Assembly (NCBI GenBank): GCA_963747535.1
Contig: CAVVFX010000004.1
Location: 186,001 to 250,000, forward strand
Reading direction: 5' to 3'
DNA from: CAVVFX01 sp963747535
GTDB lineage: Bacteria; Acidobacteriota; Terriglobia; Bryobacterales; Bryobacteraceae
Length of the DNA stretch: 64,000 bases
The translations under genes were made by a program, and so were the position numbers. Below are positions 1 through 8,343 of this stretch, in pieces. The notes beneath the pieces are model-generated. The model saw nothing but the letters and a program-made list of their open reading frames with translations. It did not search any database and was not told the origin of the DNA. Each line of letters starts with the position of its first letter. Position 1 is the stretch's first letter.

Positions 1-398
1 GACAGGAGTTTATCGACGTCAGGCACTGCCGGATTCTGTTCCAACTGAGACCTCACGGCCTTAAGTAGTCGTTCGGACTCATCGAATGCACAAAGGCCGC
101 GTTTTGCGAACCCTAATGTTTTGACGTCATTGAGGTAGCTCAGGTCGAAACAGCCCCCGCGCTCCCGTTCTTGGATGAGCGTGATAAGCTCCCTTTCGGC
201 TGCTTCAAATTCTCCCTCGAAATAGAGGCAATGGCAGCGAAGACCACGTAAGTAAAACAGTTGCGAGGGCGTCAACGAATTACTCCATTTGGCCAGCGCT
301 TCCTCGATCATTTGCTGTGCGCGCGGGTATTGTGTCGCGACCATCAACTCCCGGGCTTCGTCGACAATCCGTTGTAACTCGTTCTGATCGGCAGGCAT
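1..398 (-). CDS. TPR-like protein, cut by the window edge
   Basis: The frame is open from an ATG at 398 to base 1, so the C-terminus lies outside the window. The roughly 132 visible residues are almost all helical, with spaced small and aromatic residues (for example YPRAQQMIEEALAKW, then FEGEFEAAERELITL) that resemble tetratricopeptide helix pairs. No signal peptide or membrane segment is seen. An AGGA sequence lies upstream of the ATG. It starts 29 bases after the stop of the gene at 428-886, in the same direction, so the two are probably co-transcribed. A TPR fold implies a protein-binding role, but the partner and function are unknown. Confidence 0.6.
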   Translation of the reverse strand, partial: MPADQNELQRIVDEARELMVATQYPRAQQMIEEALAKWSNSLTPSQLFYLRGLRCHCLYFEGEFEAAERELITLIQERERGGCFDLSYLNDVKTLGFAKRGLCAFDESERLLKAVRSQLEQNPAVPDVDKLL

Positions 399-427
399 TT
401 TGTTGCAGGTTCCTATGAATCCCGGGC

Positions 428-886
428 CTAGGTTCCCTCTGCTGTTGAACCTGAAAGATCAAATGTAAACACGGTCCCGTCGATGAATACATTCACCTGA
501 AATGTGCTGTTCCCGGATTCGACGGTGATCGTGCAGGGAGCCGTACCCTCCCCGCGAAGGCCGCTCAGGTTTTTGATATCGACAATCCTGTAGTCTGTTA
601 TGCCGCGGTCCGCGAGCGTGGACTTGATGACGTCGAGCAGCCGTCGTTCGTCCCACGCCCGCGCGCTCAGCGAGTGCCTGATGTACAGAACGGCTTTTAT
701 CGTCGCTGCCAGAATGCCGGCCAGGGCGGCGGCATCGGTCGGATAGCTGCCGACGGTGAAATCGTCGGTCGGGATGATTTCAACGCTTGCCTCATCGGCC
801 AACTCTTTGCTGACCGTCGCCGCAACCTCGTGAAGAGTGCCTGAATCAAGATCGCCCGTGAGGCGCACAGTTTGCGTTTTGGACAT
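428..886 (-). CDS. Conserved-looking hypothetical protein (152 aa)
   Basis: I do not recognise this family. The chosen start is the ATG of MSKTQTVRL, with AAGGTGT upstream; a GTG three codons earlier (895) is possible. The middle holds a hydrophobic Ala-rich helix (AAALAGILAATIKAVLYI) that could be a membrane segment or a buried helix, and the C-terminal third looks like beta strands (TITVESGNSTFQVNVFIDG). It lies 29 bases upstream of the TPR-like gene on the same strand. No function is proposed. Confidence 0.55.
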   Translation of the reverse strand: MSKTQTVRLTGDLDSGTLHEVAATVSKELADEASVEIIPTDDFTVGSYPTDAAALAGILAATIKAVLYIRHSLSARAWDERRLLDVIKSTLADRGITDYRIVDIKNLSGLRGEGTAPCTITVESGNSTFQVNVFIDGTVFTFDLSGSTAEGT

Positions 887-976
887 TGTCCGCACACCTT
901 CAATTCAGTTGCACATCTTAGCTCAACTGCGGGGTGCCGTGGCCGCTCTGTGGGATTAGCCGTTCACAATTCGCCA

Positions 977-1297
977 CTATTCCGCGAAATCCCGATATTC
1001 CCCTGACGCCGTTTGACGTTTCATCGTGTGGCTCCGCCATAGCCGCGCGCGCGTCCCCGTCAACGGCCTGCCCACTCCATTGGCATTCGCTCCCGTGTTG
1101 GCCGTTTCCCCCCGGAGATGGGGTGACCGAGCCACTTGAGTCGATGCAGTCGCGAGCGCCTCGAACTCAATCCACTTGATGGCGACAAACCGGTTTAAGC
1201 GGGTGTCCCGGGCCTTCCACACCTCGCCCATACCGCCCACGCCGAGGCGCGTGAGGATTTCGTACGGACCGATTCTCTCGCCAGCACAAATCGCCAT
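977..1297 (-). pseudogene. Truncated Ser/Thr protein kinase, N-terminus only
   Basis: The first about 42 residues are the start of a bacterial Hanks-type (Pkn) kinase: GERIGPYEIL, the glycine-rich loop GVGGMGEVWKARDTRLNR and the ATP-binding Lys in VAIK. Similarity stops right after VAIK. The next about 64 residues are low-complexity, Arg/Thr-rich and unlike any kinase lobe, and the HRD, DFG and APE motifs are absent. A full kinase of this class has more than 270 catalytic residues, so this is a non-functional remnant. It begins 12 bases after the stop of the gene at 1310-2986, which suggests that rearrangement around that gene destroyed it. Confidence 0.75.
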
Positions 1298-1309
1298 GAA
1301 CCGATTCCG

Positions 1310-2986
1310 CTAGACGTCTTGAAGCAAGGAACGTGAACTGAACGCGTCAAGTTTTAAGCGGCCATAGTAGAAGCCCCAGTGATGGATTTCGTGCTCGACC
1401 TGATCGAAACTGCGGCGTAACGGCGTCTTGGAATCAGAGAGGGCGGGCAGGATGGCGCCGAGGCCGGGGCAAAGCAGATGGTCGTACGTTCGGGTAAAGA
1501 AGAGTGCGACCCGCAGCCCGGACGATGTCAGTCGATAGCGATGGCTGTGCGGGACGCGCTGAATCAGACCGTGCAGGCGAAGCCTTCGGAGTTGATAGGT
1601 CATTCTGCCAGGCGTGAGCTGTTCGGGAGTGATCCCCAACAAGGGCGCCAGGCGGGCTCGAAGCTGGCTATTCGAGAAACCAGCGGGCAGCAGATCGAAA
1701 GTCAGCGCCGCATGGCAGAGGGCCTGCACCTTTCGATCGCCGAAGCGAAGTGCGGAAACACGTTGTTGGCCGACCTGCAAGGAGTGGTTCAGGCGCTGTA
1801 GTTGTTCCTCACTGAGGACGCAATCGTGGGAGATCTGCTCCACTTCGAGCAGGCGACGGTTGGCCTGAAAACCGATCTTTCGGAGCTGATCGAGGTTGCG
1901 CAGGCTCTTGCCGACGTAGAAATCCCAGGTGTTATCGATCGTTGTCTCGGTGCGTAGTGCTCGGCCCTCTTTGTGGTACTGTTTGATGCGCGTGCCTTTG
2001 TAGTCGATGTGCAGTGAGGGGATGACTCCGTCCGTGAGCACTCGGGTGCGGAACAGGCTGGGGGAGCGCCGGGTCACCCAGCGCTCGAAGATCAGTTGCA
2101 CTTGTTGCGGTCGGCCGATGTCCAGATTTTCCCGAATGACCTGCTCAAAGAAGATGCGACCGCTGAGTGGCCGATCCAGCACCTGAGTTAGCGAAAGTTC
2201 GATCTGCAGGATGGAGAGTTCGTAACGATAGCCGGCCTTGCGATCCGTTGCCGTGAACGGATGCGGCAGCCGTGCCAGCCACTTGCGCAGCAGACCGTCG
2301 ATGCGAACTGCGGAAAGGCCGTTGCAGATCGTCTGCAGACGTCGGGGGTGTGCGCAGGAGAGAATGCCGTTGTCGAGCGCCTCGAAGGCGATGCGCTCTT
2401 TTCGGAGTTGCTGCTTAGCGTACTCATGGCCGTTCAGGCACAGCTTGCCGTTGTACGGCAAATACGAGCAGAACTTCAGAAAGAACGGTCCGAAGTCACG
2501 GTCCACAGAGTAGAAGTAGTAATGGTTCACCATCCGCCGGGACTTGATGATCCAGGCATAGCTGCTGCCCGTACGCCGGTTGTGCCGTCTCTCGGGCCGG
2601 TATACGCGGCACTTTTCCTGCGCTTTGCCGATGAACATCACCCCCTCTTCCGCTTGGAATGCGGCACGGAATCGGGCGGCAACGTCGTCCTTCCGTTGGC
2701 CCTTTTCGAAGTTCACAATCGGTATGTGGTGTTCGGTGGCGAAGCGGTCAATGGCACTTACGAACGCGCGCGTGATCGGCTCAACCATTGCTGTAGACGG
2801 AATCTTGTGTCCGCGGTGACAACGGATAAAGCCCAGTACCCCTTCCACGATCTGAAGCCGCGGGACATACATGTTCAGGTACATCCGGTCGATCCCCTCG
2901 ACCTCCAGCAGTACATGGTTGCTGAGGACTTCAGCCGCACTCCGCGTACCGGCTGCCTTCACCGACGGCTTTGGTCTTCCGCGCAT
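1310..2986 (-). CDS. 558-aa conserved protein of unknown function with C-terminal winged-helix-like region
   Basis: The sequence (DRMYLNMYVPRLQ near the N-terminus, then RCHRGHKIPS, NFEKGQRKDDVAARF, FGPFFLKFCSYLPY and KLCLNGHEYAKQQL) matches, from memory, a widespread uncharacterised family found in many copies in Acidobacteriota, Actinobacteria and other soil bacteria. The last about 120 residues (LAPLLGITPEQLTPGRMTYQ, RLRLHGLIQRVPHSHRYRLT) look like a winged helix. The ATG at 2986 was chosen because AGGGAGGG lies 7 bases upstream; an ATG at 3013 is poorer. Multicopy scatter and position beside a broken kinase suggest mobility, but no catalytic motif of a known transposase is visible. Function is not known. 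Confidence 0.75.
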   Translation of the reverse strand: MRGRPKPSVKAAGTRSAAEVLSNHVLLEVEGIDRMYLNMYVPRLQIVEGVLGFIRCHRGHKIPSTAMVEPITRAFVSAIDRFATEHHIPIVNFEKGQRKDDVAARFRAAFQAEEGVMFIGKAQEKCRVYRPERRHNRRTGSSYAWIIKSRRMVNHYYFYSVDRDFGPFFLKFCSYLPYNGKLCLNGHEYAKQQLRKERIAFEALDNGILSCAHPRRLQTICNGLSAVRIDGLLRKWLARLPHPFTATDRKAGYRYELSILQIELSLTQVLDRPLSGRIFFEQVIRENLDIGRPQQVQLIFERWVTRRSPSLFRTRVLTDGVIPSLHIDYKGTRIKQYHKEGRALRTETTIDNTWDFYVGKSLRNLDQLRKIGFQANRRLLEVEQISHDCVLSEEQLQRLNHSLQVGQQRVSALRFGDRKVQALCHAALTFDLLPAGFSNSQLRARLAPLLGITPEQLTPGRMTYQLRRLRLHGLIQRVPHSHRYRLTSSGLRVALFFTRTYDHLLCPGLGAILPALSDSKTPLRRSFDQVEHEIHHWGFYYGRLKLDAFSSRSLLQDV

Positions 2987-3669
2987 GATCGTACCCTCCC
3001 TGCCGAGGGTCATTATCTTGCATGATCACAACTACACGCTCATCCGGCACGCTTGCTACACGCTCGTCGGTCTGAGGCGAAGCCTCGCTAATCTACACGA
3101 ATAGGCCATCACGCACATGATGACTTCTGCTTATCCGGTTGCTTCAGCATCCGCTCACTGGCGGCCATACATAGTGTCGCTCACGGAATCGCCACTCAAT
3201 ATTTGGGACATTGCTGAAACAACCGGATAATCAAATGATGACTAGTCTGTGTAACGCCCGACAGGTCCCGGCGTACGGTCGTAGGCTCTTGGGCATACGA
3301 GGGTTCTGTTGCAAACAGCGGGCGGGGAACGCGACTCGTGTGTACGGCGAAGGGTTCTACGCAGCGATGCCGAAAATTGCGTGGATGAACTGGCGCTGTC
3401 CAACGGCGTCGCCTTTGGCGACCCACCGAACTTGACCTTTGCGGATTGCGTGCATCGCCTCGTATCCTTCGATCGTTCGGCAAGCGCCTTCTAGTCACGC
3501 CTTAAGCAAAATCGCTCTTCCGGATGGGCACGCTTGTCGACCACCAGCACCTCAAATGGGAGGCTTTGGACATTCTCCATCTCTGGCCTGGACGGGGGAA
3601 CATGTCGACTTTATGTCGACGACGAAAGGTGACCCCCGCGGTTATTATCCTTTCAGAGGATGTTTGAAC
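2987..3669. other. Gap between divergent genes, with short repeats and a GAA-loop hairpin
   Basis: No convincing gene is seen here. Just upstream of the 558-aa gene are two direct copies of CTACACGCTC (3032-3041 and 3056-3065, spaced 24 bases) and a hairpin GAGGC-GAA-GCCTC (3074-3086). The repeats could be an operator or the edge of a mobile unit. The frames across 3200-3500 have no ribosome site and no protein-like composition. Confidence 0.5.
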
Positions 3670-3813
3670 ATGAGCACTCTCCAAATTGTCTTTGCCATAC
3701 TCGCGCTGATTGTTGCTGTGGCGAATCTGGTGGTAAATTTGCGAAGGGCCCCTTCTAAAGTGCCCGGCAAGCGCAAGAAACACCGAAAAAAGGGAGACAC
3801 CGTCGATGCCTAG
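3670..3813 (+). CDS. Small single-pass membrane protein (47 aa)
   Basis: An ATG at 3670 follows AGAGGATG. The product starts MSTLQIVFAILALIVAVANL, one hydrophobic span of about 20 residues, and ends in a strongly basic tail (KVPGKRKKHRKKG), so the positive-inside rule places the C-terminus in the cytoplasm. Its stop codon overlaps the first codons of the XRE gene at 3806 by 8 bases, which implies translational coupling. The function is unknown. Pairing with a DNA-binding protein that may itself carry membrane segments suggests one membrane-linked regulatory unit. Confidence 0.55.
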   Translation: MSTLQIVFAILALIVAVANLVVNLRRAPSKVPGKRKKHRKKGDTVDA

Positions 3814-4570
3814 AGCCTTCATTCGGCCGGATAGTTCGGCACTCCTGCGAATTCGTACTGAAAGAGGGCTCACCCAAGACGAAGTGGCGATTCGAAGCGG
3901 TTACGCAAAGCGCACCGTGGAGCGAATTGAGGCCGGGGATCGTTCGACACTCGCGACTCTTTCGGATGTAGCCGCGGCTCTGGATGTGCCCGTGAACGTT
4001 CTCATTCTTGCAGCACCTGAACCGCCAGCTCACCTTGCCGGGTGGATCGCCGGAAGCCTAGATGCGGGCAGAAGCGTTTTCCTAAAGGAGGTTCACCTTG
4101 TTGATCTCCTCTGTCCAAGCGATTCGGCAGAAGGGGTGACGCTAACGTGTCACACATCGAGAGGAGACTATACCTATAGTTTGAGACGCAACGCCACGGG
4201 CGCCGAGCTCTGTGCAGCAATTCGAAACGACCTTTTTCCAGGCGTTGCTGGTTATGAACGTTTGGCGCTCGGTGCTGCTTTGGACCAGCCCTTCGATTCC
4301 GCGCACACGGTCGCGCACATTGCGGCGCACTCCGGGGGGGCCGTCTACTTGATCCGGTACCCCTCGGGAGGAGTCCTGGGTATGATGTCTGGGCGCTCCT
4401 TTGGCCCAGCCGAGGCCTTGTTTATCGCAAACACCGGTATTCCAAAGGCTAATTCTTCGAGCGTGTCGCTTCTACGTATCGCTGCTCGATCACCCGATTT
4501 TCAGGCTTTTTGGCATCTCCACACTTGTTGGAATTGTTCTTGGGACGGCCGGCCGCTTTGCGCTCATTGA
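3806..4570 (+). CDS. XRE-family HTH transcriptional regulator
   Basis: Residues about 10-65 form a Cro/CI-type helix-turn-helix (LLRIRTERGLTQDEVAIRSG, then KRTVERIEAGDRSTLATLSD and VAAALDVPVNVLI). The rest (about 75-220) is a separate domain that I do not recognise, with alternating strands and helices. An AAGGGAGA ribosome site precedes the ATG. The last about 35 residues read poorly, while another frame from about 4460 continues with membrane helices, so the natural product may extend to 5171 through a frameshift. It is coupled to the small membrane gene upstream. DNA binding is well supported; the target is unknown. Confidence 0.75.
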   Translation: MPRAFIRPDSSALLRIRTERGLTQDEVAIRSGYAKRTVERIEAGDRSTLATLSDVAAALDVPVNVLILAAPEPPAHLAGWIAGSLDAGRSVFLKEVHLVDLLCPSDSAEGVTLTCHTSRGDYTYSLRRNATGAELCAAIRNDLFPGVAGYERLALGAALDQPFDSAHTVAHIAAHSGGAVYLIRYPSGGVLGMMSGRSFGPAEALFIANTGIPKANSSSVSLLRIAARSPDFQAFWHLHTCWNCSWDGRPLCAH

Positions 4571-5171
4571 TCTGCTGTATCTTGGCTGGCTGCATGCCGA
4601 GAGCAATACTGATATCCAGATGGCGGCACGGATCGGCCGCGTACTTAAGCTTGTTCCCGTTAGGCTTATGGGCGGTGAGTACTTCGATACACTTTCCTGG
4701 ATCGCCTACCGATCCGGGCAGTTTTCGGAGGGTTTGCGGTGGGCTCAGAGAATCTCTGAACACGACACCTCCGAAAGCGCAATTCGCGCGTACCACCTAT
4801 ACTTCCTGCTGCGTGGGCTGAATGCCGATCCAGGAACTCAGGACCTGATTCGCGAGTGCTTCGCGGCCCAGATCCACGAAAGCGTACAACATGCCCGCGT
4901 TATGGCCAATGATGATACAACAGCGGGATTAATAAATATAAGAGATGTACCTCCGATAAAGCTGCCCTTCCGGACGCGGACCGGTCTGATTGTGCTCCTG
5001 ATCGCCGTCGGATTCGTTCTGTATCCGCGTGCCTTCTTCGCTCTTCTTTGGGCAATTGGCGGGCTCATTGGGTTGTCGTTGCTGATCGCACTCGGCGTCT
5101 TCCTGCACGGTCGGTTCTCAAAGAGAGGCAAGGCCCGTCGCAAACGTGAGACAAGACGCATCCACTCGTGA
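4401..5171 (+). CDS. Membrane protein, probably the frame-shifted continuation of the XRE gene
   Basis: This frame has no good independent start: its 5' limit is a TTG with no ribosome site, and it overlaps the XRE gene by 170 bases. Protein-like sequence begins near 4490 with a membrane span (FRLFGISTLVGIVLGTAGRF), continues with a helical soluble stretch (FSEGLRWAQRISEHDTSESA), then two close hydrophobic spans (GLIVLLIAVGFVLY and ALLWAIGGLIGLSLLIALGV) and a basic tail. Read with the gene above, it would be a DNA-binding protein tethered to the membrane. The break may be a mutation, a sequencing error or real gene overlap. Confidence 0.5.
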   Translation: MAQPRPCLSQTPVFQRLILRACRFYVSLLDHPIFRLFGISTLVGIVLGTAGRFALIDLLYLGWLHAESNTDIQMAARIGRVLKLVPVRLMGGEYFDTLSWIAYRSGQFSEGLRWAQRISEHDTSESAIRAYHLYFLLRGLNADPGTQDLIRECFAAQIHESVQHARVMANDDTTAGLINIRDVPPIKLPFRTRTGLIVLLIAVGFVLYPRAFFALLWAIGGLIGLSLLIALGVFLHGRFSKRGKARRKRETRRIHS

Positions 5172-5299
5172 ACACTGCTCCGTACGCCCCGAGGATGAAC
5201 GCATGAATGAATTCTCCGAGACACGGCCAGAACTGCCCCAAGCCGACGCTATTCGGCGGTGAATGCGGGGCGACTCCTTGCCCCGCAGGTCAAACCCTG

Positions 5300-5782
5300 T
5301 CAATCGTGCTTCATCCAGCCGAAGGGCAGCTTGGCTTTGTGCACTTCGACATCAAAACCTGGCGCGAGAAGGATCCGATTTGGAATTTCACGCCAGTCTT
5401 TTTCGTCGCGGAAATTGTCTGCCAGCCAGCGGCGCAGATCCTCAATGTCACGCAGCCGGAGAACATTGCGATTTCTTTCCTGATTCGCAAGCCAGACGGC
5501 CTGACGCGTAAACGGCGTATTTGTGACTAGCAGCCCCATGCGGAATGGAGAGTCTTTCCAGGCCAAAAGCTTTTGCACAGCATCGCTTCCCGTCCTGTAG
5601 CGTTGGTCCCGATGATGTTTAACATGCGCCGCGAGCACGAATGATCCGACTGTCCGTATCTTCGGCGTGGCGATTAAATCGATGCCTCCGTCGCTCCTAT
5701 TGGTGTCCCCGGTCAGGGCGACGTCGTATCCCATTTCGTCAAGTCGATTGGCGACGAGATTTTCGAACTGTGAAGGCGTCAT
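5300..5782 (-). CDS. Mrr-like restriction endonuclease domain protein
   Basis: This 160-residue protein has the Mrr/RecB-fold layout: FENLVANRLDEMGYDV, then SDGGIDLIATPK with the metal-binding Asp, a strand ending in AAHVKHH with the catalytic Lys, and a late helix around WLANQERNRNVLRL. In most Mrr nucleases the lysine motif is QxK or ExK; here the first position is His, so activity is uncertain. It consists of the catalytic domain only, without the winged helix usual in E. coli Mrr. It may target modified foreign DNA or be a repair nuclease. No good ribosome site precedes the start. Confidence 0.7.
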   Translation of the reverse strand: MTPSQFENLVANRLDEMGYDVALTGDTNRSDGGIDLIATPKIRTVGSFVLAAHVKHHRDQRYRTGSDAVQKLLAWKDSPFRMGLLVTNTPFTRQAVWLANQERNRNVLRLRDIEDLRRWLADNFRDEKDWREIPNRILLAPGFDVEVHKAKLPFGWMKHD

Positions 5783-5838
5783 GCGCTACACGGTTGGGAT
5801 TATTTTCCACGACGCGACATAGGGCTTCCGAGTGTCTA

Positions 5839-6180
5839 TCACCGTCTCTTCGTCGAGGGCTTTGCCCGGCTGTTGAATTCGAGCGCCAGTCTGACCCAAT
5901 AATCGAGTTCACGCTTTGTCTTTACCGCGTCGGCGGCAACGTGGACATATCCCCGATAATCGCGGCCTTTCATAACGACAGTTGTGCATCCCTCGCGTTC
6001 CAGCGCTGCGTCATGGATGGCGGGGTCGATGCGGCACATAATCCGCGCATTGCCTACGGTGACGCACATCTTGCCTTCAACCATGAAGGCGAGGCCGCCG
6101 AACATTTTCTTTTCCTCGACATGGCGGCCTTCTCCTATCGCCGCCCGCACCCGGTTCACCAAAGTTTCGTCAGGTGGCAT
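5839..6180 (-). CDS. TfoX N-terminal domain protein
   Basis: The 113 residues match the TfoX/Sxy N-terminal family: EEKKMFGGLAFMVEGKMCVT, a conserved RIDP segment and a C-terminal helix with YWVRLALEF. Full-length Sxy/TfoX of gamma-proteobacteria activates competence genes with CRP, but stand-alone N-terminal domains like this are common elsewhere and have no fixed role. A GAGGAGG ribosome site lies 8 bases before the ATG. The IS630 element is inserted about 45 bases upstream of the gene and may have separated it from its promoter. Confidence 0.8.
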   Translation of the reverse strand: MPPDETLVNRVRAAIGEGRHVEEKKMFGGLAFMVEGKMCVTVGNARIMCRIDPAIHDAALEREGCTTVVMKGRDYRGYVHVAADAVKTKRELDYWVRLALEFNSRAKPSTKRR

Positions 6181-6224
6181 CGGGGTTGCCTCCTCGGCCG
6201 TACATAATGGTATTGACGCGGATT

Positions 6225-6243
6225 CTAGTGCTTAATTGCATAA
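6225..6243 (+). repeat. IS630 left terminal inverted repeat
   Basis: It matches the complement of 7331-7350 over the first 12 bases without mismatch, with one substitution and one indel after that. Confidence 0.8.
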
Positions 6244-7349
6244 GTTGACAAGTGTATTTCGGAGCTGGGTGCCCTTCACATCACGCTTGCGCCAGCGAAA
6301 CGGCTTGGCACGTTCATTGTGTTTGCGAATAAAGGCTTCGATCGCTTCGCGCAGCTGGTCTTTGCTCTTGAAACTGGCTCCGTTGAGAGTCTTCCGTTGC
6401 AGTAGACTGAAGACGATTTCAATCTGATTTAGCCAACTTGCCGAAGTCGGTGTGAAATGAAAGTGCACGCGGCCATCGTACTTCGCGAGCCAGTCGCCGT
6501 TCTTCTTGTGCGGCGAGTAATTGTCCAGGATCACGTGGATCTCTTTATCTGTCGGCTGTTCTGCAATTACGCCTTCCAGAAAGCTCTGGAAATCTACCCG
6601 TTTCTTGGCTTCCGTGAACTTTGTCTTGACCTGTCCGGTGGCGACATCCAGGGCCGCGAACAAATTCAGCGTGCCGTGCCGTTTGTAGGTACTCTTCAGC
6701 CCGCGGACCACAGCGCCGCTGTCGGTCTCGACGTAACCGGCCGTCCGCTCCGTGGCCTGCATACTGGGTTTCTCGTCCATGCTCAGCACTACCGCATTCA
6801 ACGGTGGGTTCAGGTAGAGTCCCACCACCTCAGCAGCTTTGGGCGCAAACTCCTTATCCGTGCTTACACACCAACTGCGGTGTCGTTGCAGGTGGATGCC
6901 TTCGCGGCGCAGTATACGCCAGACTGCATAGACGCTAGATCCGAGCGTCTCTGCTACCGCGGGTCCATCCCAATGGGACATGCCCGGAGGCGGCGGTTGT
7001 TCAAGTAGTGCAAGGACGCGGTTCCGAAATGCGGCGTCGTATGTCACCGGCTTGCCCGGTCGCGGTTCGTCGCCCAGTCCCCTCACGCCCCAAAAAGCGA
7101 ATCGCTTGGACCACTTGGTAACGGTGGGGATGGAGACTCTCAGTTCCCGTGCCACCTGCTGAATCTCTTTTCCGTCAAGACGGGATAAGATGATTCGGGC
7201 GCGCTCCACCAAGCGCGCCTCCTCAGCCCGGCTCATAGTGATCGCAATCAACGTTGCCTTGTCTTCGGCAGAGCACTCCAACACAGGCGCATGTCTGGGC
7301 ATCTACCAAACATTCTAATACAGAAATGTATTATTGCGATTAAGCACTA
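6226..7349 (-). mobile_element. Complete IS630-family insertion sequence (about 1.1 kb)
   Basis: Terminal inverted repeats starting CTAGTGCTTAAT lie at 6225-6243 and, inverted, at 7331-7350. The TA at 6226-6227 and 7348-7349 fits the TA target duplication of this family. One intact transposase gene fills the element, and its stop codon lies within the left repeat. The intact gene and near-identical ends suggest fairly recent insertion. Confidence 0.85.
6232..7302 (-). CDS. IS630-family transposase
   Basis: The 356-residue DDE transposase is full length. The N-terminus holds two helix-turn-helix units (IQQVARELRVSIPTVTKWSK, then a second around VAETLGSSVYAVWRILRREG). The catalytic triad follows: Asp in VVLSMDEKPSMQA, Asp in HVILDNYSPHK, and the last acidic residue in SWLNQIEIVFSLLQR. 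It would carry out cut-and-paste transposition into TA sites. No frameshift is seen. It is the only gene of the element. Confidence 0.93.
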   Translation of the reverse strand: MPRHAPVLECSAEDKATLIAITMSRAEEARLVERARIILSRLDGKEIQQVARELRVSIPTVTKWSKRFAFWGVRGLGDEPRPGKPVTYDAAFRNRVLALLEQPPPPGMSHWDGPAVAETLGSSVYAVWRILRREGIHLQRHRSWCVSTDKEFAPKAAEVVGLYLNPPLNAVVLSMDEKPSMQATERTAGYVETDSGAVVRGLKSTYKRHGTLNLFAALDVATGQVKTKFTEAKKRVDFQSFLEGVIAEQPTDKEIHVILDNYSPHKKNGDWLAKYDGRVHFHFTPTSASWLNQIEIVFSLLQRKTLNGASFKSKDQLREAIEAFIRKHNERAKPFRWRKRDVKGTQLRNTLVNLCN

Positions 7350-7350
7350 G
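7331..7350 (-). repeat. IS630 right terminal inverted repeat
   Basis: This is the partner of 6225-6243, ending in the sequence TTAAGCACTAG on the plus strand. Confidence 0.8.
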
Positions 7351-7597
7351 CACCACTTGCAGGGAGGTTTTCCGCGTTAGGTGATCAATTTGACAGCGCG
7401 GTTTTTCCATCCCTTGCGGTCCTGCAACCACCTCGGCCTTTGATTTTGGATCCTAGCAGCGGTTCGTCTTTGGCGACCGTAAGCCCTGGGGCTCCTCCAC
7501 TTGGTTGCATCGCGTGCAGTCAGCCGATACGCGCTGCCCTGGTTGCGCCATCAAGGCCGCGGTGGTCGCGGCCCACGGATCGTAAGGAGAAAACAAA

Positions 7598-7789
7598 ATG
7601 GCTACTGAAATCATCACCCACCGGGAAGCGGAAGTGCTCTGCGAAGGGGCGCTGGAATCGAAATTCGCGAAGCTGATGGCCGACCTCATGCGCACCAACA
7701 CCGAGCGGGCTTTCGCCCTGGCGTCGCTTGAAACCGTTGAGGCGGAACTCAACCGCAAACGTTCGCAGGCGCCGAAGTGTGGGTGTTGA
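7598..7789 (+). CDS. Small hypothetical protein (63 aa)
   Basis: An AAGGAG site sits 9 bases before the ATG, so translation is likely. The product is helical and charged (SKFAKLMADLMRTNTERAFA, then VEAELNRKRSQAPKCGC), with a Cys pair at its end. There is no membrane span and no family I recognise. A GC hairpin (7801-7816) follows 11 bases after the stop. It stands alone between the IS630 and degraded sequence. Confidence 0.5.
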   Translation: MATEIITHREAEVLCEGALESKFAKLMADLMRTNTERAFALASLETVEAELNRKRSQAPKCGC

Positions 7790-7800
7790 ACGACAAGGGT

Positions 7801-7816
7801 CGCCCCGTGAGGGGCG
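7801..7816 (+). terminator. GC-rich hairpin after the small gene
   Basis: Perfect CGCCCC-GTGA-GGGGCG stem-loop, 11 bases after the stop at 7789. There is no T tract, so it is a terminator only by position. Confidence 0.4.
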
Positions 7817-8343
7817 GCCCACCCTCCGTTTCACCTGGTCTCGCGAACGGCAGCGAAAATAGGCGATCGCGCGAAAACGTAGGAGGCGAATTCAAAATGG
7901 ATCATCAAGCTCATTTCTGCGACGGGCGATTGCCAGGCGAATTGCAACGGTTTCGATTCCATAGCGTGACTTGATTTCGAGTAGGTGCCGGGGCAGGTAC
8001 CTTTGACCGCGAACGACTGATCAGGGCTTTGTGAATTGACGAGGCCAGGGGAAGCACCTTCCCGGCATTCCTACCGCTTCATGGAAAGCCGGCGTCGTGC
8101 GATACGATGTTGATTTCGAGGCGCGAAAAGTCACCTACTACGGCTGCAACGATGAGGAATACGTTGAAGACTACGCACCCACAGATGTCGGATAGGCGAG
8201 CGAGGCAAGTCGTTCGGAGCACGGTTCACCCTTGGCCAATCCGTGTACACGTTTTGTACAAAGGGCCTGAGATTCCTGCGAATGCGGTGAACCTTGAGTT
8301 TGCGATTTCTGCAACTTGCAGGAAACACTAGAAGGCGGAAAAT
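7817..8343. other. Degraded region without an intact gene
   Basis: A ribosome-like AGGAGG precedes an ATG at 7897, but the frame runs for only 25 codons. A protein-like remnant sits at 8040-8195. Nothing else is supported. Confidence 0.4.
8040..8195 (+). pseudogene. Gene remnant lacking a start
   Basis: Between an in-frame TGA (8037) and a TAG (8193) the frame reads like real protein: GKHLPGIPTASWKAG, then VVRYDVDFEARKVTYYGC and EEYVEDYAPTDVG. No ATG precedes it. I take it as the 3' end of a lost gene; its family was not recognised. Confidence 0.35.

Noticed and set aside
2261..3025. Long plus-strand frame opposite the 558-aa gene
   Set aside because: It mirrors the real gene in GC-rich DNA; no ribosome site or domain.
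7777..7974. 65-codon plus-strand frame
   Set aside because: It crosses the hairpin at 7801-7816 and has no ribosome site; only the last 25 codons follow an AGGAGG.
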